From assembly GCF_049059935.1 (NCBI RefSeq), contig NZ_JBMGQR010000106.1, forward strand, positions 1-10,746: a DNA stretch of 10,746 bases, given 5' to 3'. Below the pieces are notes generated by a model. It worked only from the letters and a program-made list of their open reading frames with translations, had not been told where the DNA came from and did not search any database. A program made the position numbers and the translations under genes. Source of the stretch: JAURVT01 sp049059935 (GTDB taxonomy: Bacteria > Actinomycetota > Actinomycetes > Propionibacteriales > Nocardioidaceae). Below, piece after piece: positions 1-6,156 of this stretch. Position 1 is the first letter of the stretch, and the number at the start of each line of letters is the position of its first letter.

Positions 1-4
1 GGGC

Positions 5-313
5 ATGAGCATCGAGAGGTGGCGCCACGGGCTGGACCGCCGCCTCGACGACTCCCGCGTGTTCGTGCCGGTCGTGGTGGTCTCGCTCGCCGCCCTGGTC
101 TGGTCGGGCGTCACGCAGCACCGGCCGACCATGGCCGTCCTGGTGGTGCTCAACGTGCTGCTCTGGAGGTCGTTCCAGCGCACCGACACCGCCTTCGACG
201 CCCAGCAGCAGGACCGCGTCGCCCGCATCCGCGCCCGCGACGACGCCCGCCGCGCCGCCGCGGCCGAGTTCCGCCGGCGGCGCGCGTCGGACCCTCCCCA
301 CCCCACGAACTGA
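5..313 (+). CDS. Small two-helix membrane protein (hypothetical)
   Basis: A protein of 102 residues if it starts at the ATG at position 5. Residues about 19-36 (valine/alanine/leucine-rich) and 42-57 form two hydrophobic helices. The remaining third, about 60-102, is a highly charged, arginine-rich tail (many RAR/DDARR stretches) that could be a cytoplasmic helix. I do not recognise a family and assign no function. Only four bases of upstream sequence are present, so no ribosome binding site can be judged and the true start could lie outside the window. The gene converges on map, with a strong hairpin between them. Being coding is supported by the long open frame, the G/C-rich third positions and the sensible membrane-protein composition. 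Confidence 0.6.
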   Translation: MSIERWRHGLDRRLDDSRVFVPVVVVSLAALVWSGVTQHRPTMAVLVVLNVLLWRSFQRTDTAFDAQQQDRVARIRARDDARRAAAAEFRRRRASDPPHPTN

Positions 314-320
314 CCCGTTC

Positions 321-350
321 CGGTCGTCCTCACCGGCGTGTCGACGACCG
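321..350. terminator. Hairpin between convergent genes, candidate bidirectional terminator
   Basis: CGGTCGTC (321-328) and GACGACCG (343-350) are perfect inverted repeats of 8 bp. Inside them, CAC (331-333) pairs with GTG (338-340) across a CGGC loop, leaving a 2x2 mismatch in the stem. It lies 8 bases after the stop of the plus-strand membrane protein gene and 36 bases beyond the stop of map, between two converging genes, which is where a shared terminator would sit. There is no T-tract on either side, so it is not a classical intrinsic terminator, although actinobacterial terminators often lack one. The structure is seen directly; its function is inferred. Confidence 0.45.
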
Positions 351-386
351 AGACGCGTCGAATCGTGCGGCCGGACCCCCGCGGCG

Positions 387-1235
387 TCAGGGGAGGGTGA
401 GGATCTCCGCGCCGGAGTCGGTGACGAGCAGGGTGTGCTCGAACTGGGCGGTCCAGGACTTGTCCTTGGTGGTGACGGTCCAGTCGTCGTCCCACATGTC
501 CCACGCGTAGGAGCCGAGCGTCAGCATCGGCTCGATCGTGAACGTCATGCCCGGCTCGATCAGCGTGTCGTGGGCGGGGTCGTCGTAGTGCGGGACGATC
601 AGGCCGTCGTGGAAGGCCGGTCCGACGCCGTGGCCGGTGAAGTCGCGCACGACGCCGTACCCGAACCGCTTGGCGTACGACTCGATGACGCGACCCACCA
701 CGTTGATGCGACGGCCCGGCTTGACGGCGCGGATCGCGCGGAGCGTCGCCTCGTGGGTGCGCTCGACGAGCAGCCGCACCTCCTCGCGGACGTCGCCGAC
801 GAGGTAGGTCTTGTTGGTGTCGCCGTGCACGCCGTCGATGAACGCGGTGATGTCGATGTTGACGATGTCGCCGTCCTCGAGCGGGCGCGCGTCGGGGATG
901 CCGTGGCAGATCACCTCGTTGACGCTGCTGCACAGGCTCTTGGGGTAGCCGCGGTAGCCGAGCGTCGAGGGGTAGCCGCCGTGGTCGACGATGAACTGGT
1001 GGCCGACGGCGTCGAGCTCGTCGGTGGTGACGCCCGGCGCGATCGCGGCCTCCACGGCGTCGAGCGCCTGGGCGGCGACGCGGGACGCGACGCGCATCCG
1101 CGCGATGGTGTCGGCGTCGCGGACGCGGGGCCCGTCGTACCGGGCGGGGGCCGGCTTGCCGACGTACTCCGGTCGCGGGATCGACGCGGGCACGGTGCGC
1201 ACGGGGGAGATGGCCTGGGGGACGAGCACGCTCAC
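387..1235 (-). CDS. map: Methionine aminopeptidase, type I (MapB/MetAP1c-like)
   Basis: This cytoplasmic metalloenzyme removes the initiator methionine from nascent proteins when the second residue is small. The 282-residue product carries the complete set of five metal ligands: Asp128 (in NIDIT), Asp139 (in VHGDTN), His202 (in TGHGVG), Glu235 (in TIEPM) and Glu266 (in QFEHT), plus the active-site His111 (in ICHGIP). Spacing and surrounding sequence match Mycobacterium tuberculosis MetAP1c as I remember it, with a constant offset of three residues. Residues 1-40 form the proline-rich N-terminal extension typical of that subclass, including the RPEYVGKPAP block. The start is GTG at 1235-1233, with TAGGG about 9 bases upstream, and it gives the length expected for the subclass (about 285). 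It is transcribed divergently from the small gene at 1310. Identification is firm. Confidence 0.96.
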   Translation of the reverse strand: MSVLVPQAISPVRTVPASIPRPEYVGKPAPARYDGPRVRDADTIARMRVASRVAAQALDAVEAAIAPGVTTDELDAVGHQFIVDHGGYPSTLGYRGYPKSLCSSVNEVICHGIPDARPLEDGDIVNIDITAFIDGVHGDTNKTYLVGDVREEVRLLVERTHEATLRAIRAVKPGRRINVVGRVIESYAKRFGYGVVRDFTGHGVGPAFHDGLIVPHYDDPAHDTLIEPGMTFTIEPMLTLGSYAWDMWDDDWTVTTKDKSWTAQFEHTLLVTDSGAEILTLP

Positions 1236-1293
1236 GCCACAACCCTACGACGCCGTCCTGGTGCAGGATGGAGGCGACCAGAGTCCGACCCGC

Positions 1294-1300
1294 ACGGAGG
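1294..1300 (+). promoter_or_regulatory. Ribosome binding site fixing the start of the 58-residue protein
   Basis: ACGGAGG lies 9 bases before the GTG at 1310. It supports that start over the in-frame ATG at 1268, which has no such signal and would add a poorly conserved-looking arginine-rich leader. Confidence 0.7.
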
Positions 1301-1309
1301 CCACCCATC

Positions 1310-1486
1310 GTGAGCGAGCAGCACTTCTTCTGCCTCAAGCACCACACCGTCGAGGGCAAGGACGGCTGCAAGGCCGCCGACCGCATGGGGCCCTACGACA
1401 GCGAGGCCGAGGCCTCCCGCGCCCTGGAGACCGCTGCCGAGCGCAACGAGCAGTGGGACGAGGACCCGAAGTGGAACGACGACTGA
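1310..1486 (+). CDS. Small conserved actinobacterial protein with Cys/His cluster
   Basis: A 58-residue acidic protein. The N-terminus contains C8-x2-H11-H12-x7-C20, followed by a GPYDSEAEASRALE segment (about 32-45) and a strongly acidic C-terminus rich in Trp and Asp. The GPY...A..AL pattern recalls the small actinobacterial proteins sometimes annotated as SPOR-like. That similarity is weak and I assign no function. The Cys/His pattern could bind a metal, but four ligands this close together are not diagnostic. The GTG start is chosen for its good ribosome binding site. The gene is divergent from map and converges on phaZ with a gap of only 10 bases. Confidence 0.75.
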   Translation: MSEQHFFCLKHHTVEGKDGCKAADRMGPYDSEAEASRALETAAERNEQWDEDPKWNDD

Positions 1487-1496
1487 GTCCGGACGC

Positions 1497-2324
1497 CTAG
1501 GCCAGGAAGTCGTCCACCACGGGCGCCAGCTCGTCGCTCTCGGTGAGGATGCCCAGGTGGCCGCCGTGGTAGACGTGCAGCCGACAGTCGGGCACCAGGC
1601 GCGCGATGACCTTGGCGTTGACGAGCGGGATGATCGGGTCGTCGTCGCCGGCCATCACGAGCACCGGTTGCCGCAGGAACGGCAGGAACGGCAGGCTCGT
1701 CCACCCCGACGCCGCCGCGAGCTGCAGGTAGTAGCCGCGACGCGGCCCGGCACGCGTGACGTCGTGCAGCAGGGCCGCGCCGCGCGCGGGGTCGGTGCGC
1801 ATCGTCCCGCCGTAGATGTCGGCGGCGACGCCGGCCGCGTACTCGGGGTCGCGGTGGCGTCGCGGCGTCAGCATGATCTTCAGGACGCGCGGGTGCGCGG
1901 GCACCATCAGCGACCCGGTGCCCGTCGCGACGAGGACGAGCCGCCGCACCCGTCGCCGGGACTGGAACGCCAGCTGCTGCGCGAGCCCGCCGCCCCACGA
2001 CATGCCGAGGACGTCGAACTCGTGGTGCTCGAGCCGAGACATCAGCGCCGCCACCCACGACGACAGCGTCACCAGGTTGTACGGCACGGGTGGCGGGGGA
2101 GACCCGCCCACGCCGGGCACGTCGAACCGGACGATCCCACGTCGCGGGTCGAGCGCGTCGACGAACGGCTGCAGCGCCTCCAGGCTCGTGCCGATGCCGT
2201 TGCACATGAGCAGCGGCGGCGCGTCGGCCAGGGCTCCGGTGCCGTGACGCTCGTGCACGCGCACCTGGATGCCGCGGACCGACAGGGTGCGCAGCCCGTC
2301 CCGAGCGGGCGTCGCGCGGGTCAC
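1497..2324 (-). CDS. phaZ: Intracellular PHA depolymerase (alpha/beta hydrolase, Pseudomonas PhaZ type)
   Basis: Predicted to hydrolyse stored polyhydroxyalkanoate to hydroxyalkanoic acids at the granule surface in the cytoplasm. The product has 275 residues (Pseudomonas PhaZ is about 283). Shared landmarks are RFDVPGVGGSP (66-76), the nucleophile elbow G107-M-S109-W-G111-G, the block GSLMVPAHPRVLKIM followed by an RR-Y-IYGG segment (137-173), YYLQLAAASGWTS (198-210), the acid loop AGDDDPIIP (225-233, Asp 227-229) and the catalytic His256 in GGHLGIL. The Ser-Asp-His triad is complete. The GTG start at 2324-2322 overlaps the phaC stop by four bases (GTGA). No Shine-Dalgarno is visible, so translation is probably coupled to phaC. 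A generic alpha/beta hydrolase is the alternative, but the match along the whole length and the phaC linkage favour PhaZ. Confidence 0.88.
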   Translation of the reverse strand: MTRATPARDGLRTLSVRGIQVRVHERHGTGALADAPPLLMCNGIGTSLEALQPFVDALDPRRGIVRFDVPGVGGSPPPPVPYNLVTLSSWVAALMSRLEHHEFDVLGMSWGGGLAQQLAFQSRRRVRRLVLVATGTGSLMVPAHPRVLKIMLTPRRHRDPEYAAGVAADIYGGTMRTDPARGAALLHDVTRAGPRRGYYLQLAAASGWTSLPFLPFLRQPVLVMAGDDDPIIPLVNAKVIARLVPDCRLHVYHGGHLGILTESDELAPVVDDFLA

Positions 2325-4018
2325 CGGTCGAGCACGTAGGTGCCGGGGGCGTCGCAGATCGGCTCGTACGCGGCCGACCCGAGCCGGCGCGGCTTGTTGC
2401 GCTCGGGACCGGTGCGCGCGGCGAGCCACGCGACGTAGTCGTCCCACCAGGTGCCGGGCACCGTCTCGGCGGCGTCGAGCCACTCCTGGGTGTCCTCGGG
2501 GTTGGTGGGTGCGGTGCGGAACCGCGCCTTCTCGTTGCCCGGCGGGTTGACCATCGAGGCGATGTGGCCGCTGGTCGACAGGATGAAGCGGGTGTCGCCA
2601 CCGAGCAGCTGGGTGGTGCGGTAGCAGGCCTCCCAGGCGCAGAGGTGGTCGGCGATGCCGGCCACGACGTAGTTGTCGGTGTCGACCTTGCCGAGGTCCA
2701 CCTCGCTGCCGAGCATCGTGGTGCCACCGGGACGCGTGAGGCCGTTCTCGACGGCCATCTCCATGAAGTCGCGGTGCATGGCCGCGCTCATCCGGACCGG
2801 GTCGGCGTTCCAGAACAGGATGTCGAACGCCTTGGGGGTCTTGCCGAGCAGGTAGCTGCTCACCCAGTAGTTCCAGACCAGGTCGTTGGGACGCAGCCAG
2901 GCGAACACCTCGGCCAGCATCCGTCCGTCCAGGTAGCCCTTCTCCTTCGACACCTTGGTGGCCGCCGCGGCGACCTTGCGTGAGACGAGCGCGCTGGGCA
3001 TGCCCGCCCGCGCCTGGTCGAGGACGGTGACGGCCAGGCTGAACGCGGCCACCCGTCCGAGGTCGCCGGTGGCCGCCAGGTGCGCCATGACCATCGACGC
3101 GAGCATGCCGCCGGAGCACAGCGCGAACAGCGCGACCTGCTCGGAGCGGGCGATCTTCTGCGCCGCGTCCATCGCCTCCAGGACCGCCGCCCCGTAGACG
3201 TCGGTGCCCCAGTCGGCGTGCCGTGCGTCGGGGTTGCGCCACGAGATGCAGTACACCTGCTGCCCGTTGGCCACCAGGTGCTCGACCAGGCTCCGCTGCG
3301 GGGCGAGGTCGATGACGTAGTACTTGTTGATCGTCGGCGGCACGATCAGCAGCGGGACGCGTCGGACCTTGGGGGTCTGCGGCGTGTACTGGATCAGCTC
3401 GAAGACGTCGGTGCGCAGCACCACCGCGCCGGGCGTGACGGCGATGTCGCGCCCCACCTCGAACGCGTCGGGCTCGACCATCGACGGGACGCGCGGCGCC
3501 GTCGCCAGGTCGCGCACCATGCGGCGTCCGCCGGTGACGAGGTTCTTGCCGCCGGTGTCGACGACCGACTTGAGCACCGCCGGGTTGAGCAGCGGGTTGT
3601 TGCTCGGCGCCGCGGCCTCGACGAGGTTGTCGACGACGAACGTCATGCGCTGCTCGTCGCCCCAGTCGAGCCCGGCGTCGGCCACCAGGCCACGCGCCGT
3701 GGCGCCGGCGGCCAGGTAGGTCTGCAGCGTGCGGTGCAGCAGCGGGTTCTGCGTCCACCCGTCCTCGGCGAACCGGCGGTCCTTCTCGTGGGGCTCCACC
3801 TCGGACCGTCCGGCGGCGATGCGGCCCACCTCGACGGCGAGGTCGCGTGCGCGGGACGCCACGGCGCCCGGGCGCTGCGCGAGGTTGAGCGCCCAGCGCA
3901 CCCCGGACATGCCCGGGACGAACCGGCGCAGCGGGTTGCGGGCGGCGTCGGCCAGCAGCAGGTCGAGCGGCGCGGCGGAGTCGGAGCCGTCGTCGGCGAA
4001 GTCGGTGGCCGTCGCCAT
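2321..4018 (-). CDS. phaC: Polyhydroxyalkanoate synthase, class II-like
   Basis: Polymerises (R)-3-hydroxyacyl-CoA into polyhydroxyalkanoate on intracellular granules, releasing CoA. The product has 565 residues. The catalytic triad is visible as Cys301 (FALCSGG, 298-304), Asp457 (GIADHLCAW) and His485 (STSGHIASM); the Asp-His spacing of 28 equals that of known synthases. The segments DAFEVGRDIAVTPGAVV, VPPTINKYYVIDLAP, ISWRNPD, VFAWLRPNDLVWNYWV, FDILFWNAD, NPPGNEKARF and the ending PGTYVLDR resemble Pseudomonas PhaC1/PhaC2 (class II, medium-chain-length) more than PHB synthases. The first glycine of the usual G-x-C-x-G box is Ala299. The ATG at 4018-4016 shares one base with the upstream stop (TGATG) and has GAGGA 6 bases before it. 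It is the central gene of the three-gene operon. The class assignment rests on remembered sequences. Confidence 0.93.
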   Translation of the reverse strand: MATATDFADDGSDSAAPLDLLLADAARNPLRRFVPGMSGVRWALNLAQRPGAVASRARDLAVEVGRIAAGRSEVEPHEKDRRFAEDGWTQNPLLHRTLQTYLAAGATARGLVADAGLDWGDEQRMTFVVDNLVEAAAPSNNPLLNPAVLKSVVDTGGKNLVTGGRRMVRDLATAPRVPSMVEPDAFEVGRDIAVTPGAVVLRTDVFELIQYTPQTPKVRRVPLLIVPPTINKYYVIDLAPQRSLVEHLVANGQQVYCISWRNPDARHADWGTDVYGAAVLEAMDAAQKIARSEQVALFALCSGGMLASMVMAHLAATGDLGRVAAFSLAVTVLDQARAGMPSALVSRKVAAAATKVSKEKGYLDGRMLAEVFAWLRPNDLVWNYWVSSYLLGKTPKAFDILFWNADPVRMSAAMHRDFMEMAVENGLTRPGGTTMLGSEVDLGKVDTDNYVVAGIADHLCAWEACYRTTQLLGGDTRFILSTSGHIASMVNPPGNEKARFRTAPTNPEDTQEWLDAAETVPGTWWDDYVAWLAARTGPERNKPRRLGSAAYEPICDAPGTYVLDR

Positions 4019-5517
4019 CAGGAGTCCTCGGACGGCGCGTGGACCTCGCGGCGCAGGATCTTGCCCGTCGGGCCCTTGGGCAGCTCGTCGACGAGCCACA
4101 GCTCGCGCGGGTACTTGTACGCCGCCAGGTTCTCCTTGGCGAAGTCGCGCAGCTCGTCGACGGTCGCCTCCTGGCCGTCCTTGAGCGCGACCGCCGCGCC
4201 GACCTCCTCGCCGAGCTCGTCGTGCGCGATGCCGACGACGGCCACCTCGGCCACCGCGTCGTGCTCGTACAGCGCCTCCTCGACCTCGCGCGGGTAGACG
4301 TTGTACCCGCCGCGGATGATGAGGTCCTTCTTGCGGTCGACGATGAAGTAGTACCCGTCGTCGTCCTGCTTGGCCATGTCGCCGCTGCGGAACCAGCCGT
4401 CCGGGATCGACTCCGCGGTGGCGTCCTCGCGTCCCCAGTAGCCCTTCATCACGTTCTCGCCGCGGATCGCGATCTCGCCCACCTCGCCGGCGTCGACGTC
4501 GTTGCCGTCGTCGTCGAGCACGCGCATCTCGACGCCGCGCACGGGCACGCCGATCGAGCCGGGCTTGCGCTCGATGTCGGGGCGGTTGAACGACGCCACG
4601 GGCGACGTCTCGGACAGGCCGTAGCCCTCGAGCACGACACAGCCGAACGTCTCCTCGAACTTGCGCATCACCTCGACCGGCATCGCGGAGCCGCCCGAGA
4701 TGCAGGTGCGCAGGCTGGACACGTCCGCCGACCCGGCGTCGGGCGAGTGCAGCATCCCGGCGTACATGGTGGGCACGCCCTCCAAGACGGTGACGCCGTC
4801 GCGCCCGACCACCTCGAGCGCCTTGGCGGCGTCGAAGCGCGGAACGAGCGTGAGGCAGGCGCCCTTGAGCACCGCGGCGTTGAGCCCGCAGGTGAGCCCG
4901 AAGCAGTGGAACAGCGGCAGGCAGCCCATCACGACGTCGTCGGGCGTCAGCTCGATCAGCGTCTCGGCGCTGACGGACGCGTTCGTCGCCATGTTGGCGT
5001 GGGTGAGCTCGGCGCCCTTGGGCTGGCCGGTGGTGCCCGAGGTGTAGAGCAGCACGACGGTGTCGTCGTCGTCGCGGTCGGCAACGTCCGTGCTCGGCTC
5101 GTGGTCGGCGAGCAGGGAGTCGAAGTCGGCGGGGTCGACCGTCACGCAGTCGATGCCGACGCTGCCCGCGGCCTTGGCGGCCTCGTCGGCCATCTCGTGC
5201 CAGGCGAACACCACCGACGCGCCGGAGTCGGTGAGGTAGTACTCGACCTCGCGCGCCTTGAGCAGCGGGTTCATCGGCACCACCACGGCGCCCGCGGCGA
5301 CCGCGCCGTAGAACAGCACCGGGTACGCGGGCACGTTGGGCAGCACGAGACCCACCCGGTCGCCCGGCCCGACGCCGCGCGACGCCAGCAGCGCGGTGAC
5401 CCGCTGCGCCGCCTCGCTCAGCGCGTCGTAGGTCAGGACGGCGTCGTCGAGCCGCACCGCGGGACGGTCGCCGTGCTCACCCGCCGTGGTGACGAGGTTC
5501 TGGGCGAGGTTGGTCAC
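4018..5517 (-). CDS. Long/medium-chain acyl-CoA ligase (AMP-forming, FadD-like)
   Basis: An adenylate-forming ligase converting a carboxylic acid, ATP and CoA into acyl-CoA, AMP and pyrophosphate. The product has 499 residues. All core motifs are present: the P-loop YTSGTTGQPKG (158-168), GYGLSET (298-304), DGWFRSGD (373-380), the hinge DRKKDLIIRGGYNVYP (394-409) and the C-terminal catalytic Lys486 in GPTGKILRRE. The chosen start is GTG at 5517-5515, with GGAGG 5 bases upstream; the longer frame to 5643 would add 42 residues with no family character and run through the control region. It is the first gene of the operon with phaC and phaZ, sharing one base with phaC. It could reactivate hydroxy-fatty acids released by PhaZ, or feed exogenous fatty acids into the polymer. 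The chain-length specificity is inferred from context only. Confidence 0.93.
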   Translation of the reverse strand: MTNLAQNLVTTAGEHGDRPAVRLDDAVLTYDALSEAAQRVTALLASRGVGPGDRVGLVLPNVPAYPVLFYGAVAAGAVVVPMNPLLKAREVEYYLTDSGASVVFAWHEMADEAAKAAGSVGIDCVTVDPADFDSLLADHEPSTDVADRDDDDTVVLLYTSGTTGQPKGAELTHANMATNASVSAETLIELTPDDVVMGCLPLFHCFGLTCGLNAAVLKGACLTLVPRFDAAKALEVVGRDGVTVLEGVPTMYAGMLHSPDAGSADVSSLRTCISGGSAMPVEVMRKFEETFGCVVLEGYGLSETSPVASFNRPDIERKPGSIGVPVRGVEMRVLDDDGNDVDAGEVGEIAIRGENVMKGYWGREDATAESIPDGWFRSGDMAKQDDDGYYFIVDRKKDLIIRGGYNVYPREVEEALYEHDAVAEVAVVGIAHDELGEEVGAAVALKDGQEATVDELRDFAKENLAAYKYPRELWLVDELPKGPTGKILRREVHAPSEDS

Positions 5518-5522
5518 GGGGG

Positions 5523-5527
5523 CCTCC
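5523..5527 (-). promoter_or_regulatory. Ribosome binding site of the acyl-CoA ligase gene
   Basis: GGAGG on the minus strand, 5 bases before the GTG at 5517. It decides that start over upstream alternatives in the same frame, including the ATG at 5643. Confidence 0.75.
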
Positions 5528-5549
5528 GAGGCTCGGGTGTGATGCGCCC

Positions 5550-5578
5550 TGCCTACCCGAGTGTGACGTGAGGCACAA
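5550..5578 (-). promoter_or_regulatory. Candidate promoter of the acyl-CoA ligase-phaC-phaZ operon
   Basis: On the minus strand, TTGTGC (5578-5573) and TAGGCA (5555-5550) are separated by 17 bases. They lie about 33 bases upstream of the GTG start. Both hexamers are poor matches to the sigma-70 consensus, so position and spacing carry most of the weight. The -35 element overlaps the CRP-like palindrome at 5562-5577. Confidence 0.3.
5562..5577. promoter_or_regulatory. CRP/GlxR-like operator upstream of the PHA operon
   Basis: The sequence TGTGACGTGAGGCACA fits the CRP-family palindrome TGTGA-N6-TCACA at nine of ten defined positions, the one difference being G for T in the right arm. It lies 45-60 bases upstream of the acyl-CoA ligase start, overlaps the putative -35 element, and is 87-102 bases upstream of the divergent gene. 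CRP/GlxR proteins of actinobacteria use this motif and control carbon and fatty-acid metabolism. The match is seen directly; binding and direction of effect are inferred. Overlap with the -35 would suit repression of the operon or activation of the divergent gene. Confidence 0.5.
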
Positions 5579-5619
5579 CTTGGGATCTTCTGGGAGCGAA
5601 CGGCGGTGGACGCCACGGC

Positions 5620-5647
5620 GTAACGATGTAACTGTGTAATCACATCG
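5620..5647. repeat. AT-rich block with three 8-bp direct repeats and nested inverted repeats
   Basis: GTAACGAT (5620-5627), GTAACTGT (5628-5635) and GTAATCAC (5636-5643) are consecutive repeats with GTAA recurring exactly every 8 bases. The same stretch holds the inverted repeat CGATGT (5624-5629) / ACATCG (5642-5647) and the smaller TGTG-TAAT-CACA (5633-5644). TGTAAT (5635-5640) also resembles a -10 hexamer for the rightward gene, which starts at 5664. This is the most AT-rich spot in a very GC-rich window and sits between divergent genes, so an operator is plausible. The binding factor is unknown. Confidence 0.45.
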
Positions 5648-5663
5648 ACTTCGGAGGACCATC

Positions 5664-6152
5664 ATGAGCGACGACGACATCCGCGGGTACGTGCAGGGGC
5701 GGCTTCCCGACGACTGGTTCACCGAGCCGGCCGACGTGACCGTCGACCGCGAGGAGGTCCTGGTGCGCGGCCGCGTCGCGCCGCCGGGCGACGGCGCCGA
5801 CGCGAGCGCCGAGGAGGGCCGCATCGCACGCTTCCGCGAGGACACCCGCGACGCCCGGATCGGCGTCGCCCAGGAGCTCGAGCGCCGCTTCGGGCGCAAG
5901 GTGGCCTGGGCGGTCGACTGCGGCGGCACCTCGCAGACGTTCACGTCGCTGTCGGTGCCGGTCATGACGCGCCTGCGCCAGCCCGAGCGGGTCGTCCTCG
6001 ACACCCTGGTGGCGGCGGGCGTCGCGCGGAGCCGGTCCGACGCCCTCGGCTGGTGCGTGCGTCTCGTCGGGCGGAACGCCGACGACTGGCTCGCCGAGCT
6101 GCGCGAGGCGATGACCACCGTCGAGCAGGTGCGCGAGCGCGGGCCACAATGA
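5664..6152 (+). CDS. Conserved actinobacterial protein with ribbon-helix-helix-like C-terminal part
   Basis: A protein of 162 residues, starting at an ATG with GGAGG 6 bases upstream. Residues 1-95 form a first part, with DDWF (16-19), a TVDREEVLVRGRV strand-like segment (26-38), and a charged EEGRIARFREDTRDARI helix (50-66). The part ends in the RKVAWAVDCGG segment (78-88). Residues about 100-136 (VMTRLRQPERVVLDTLVAAG, then VARSRSDALGWCVRLVG) resemble a CopG/Arc-type ribbon-helix-helix unit: a short strand, a helix, the turn AGVARSRS, then a second helix. The protein reads like a family widespread in actinobacteria, with no function known to me. It is divergent from the PHA operon and 4 bases upstream of npdG, so the two are probably cotranscribed. 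The DNA-binding idea is an inference from pattern only. Confidence 0.85.
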   Translation: MSDDDIRGYVQGRLPDDWFTEPADVTVDREEVLVRGRVAPPGDGADASAEEGRIARFREDTRDARIGVAQELERRFGRKVAWAVDCGGTSQTFTSLSVPVMTRLRQPERVVLDTLVAAGVARSRSDALGWCVRLVGRNADDWLAELREAMTTVEQVRERGPQ

Positions 6153-6156
6153 CGCC

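Noticed and set aside
435..1313. 292-residue plus-strand frame opposite map
   Set aside because: Antisense shadow of map, with val/asp/gly-rich composition and no motif; map has all of its metal ligands.
2325..3758. N-terminal extension of the PhaZ frame up to 3758
   Set aside because: This part lies inside phaC in another frame and is arginine/alanine-rich with no homology pattern; the family-like protein begins at the GTG at 2324.
4039..5571. 510-residue open frame on the plus strand opposite the acyl-CoA ligase
   Set aside because: A shadow frame created by the GC-biased third positions of the ligase gene; its composition (Val, Arg, Asp, Gly, Ala, His repeats) has no domain character, and the opposing frame contains every AMP-ligase motif.
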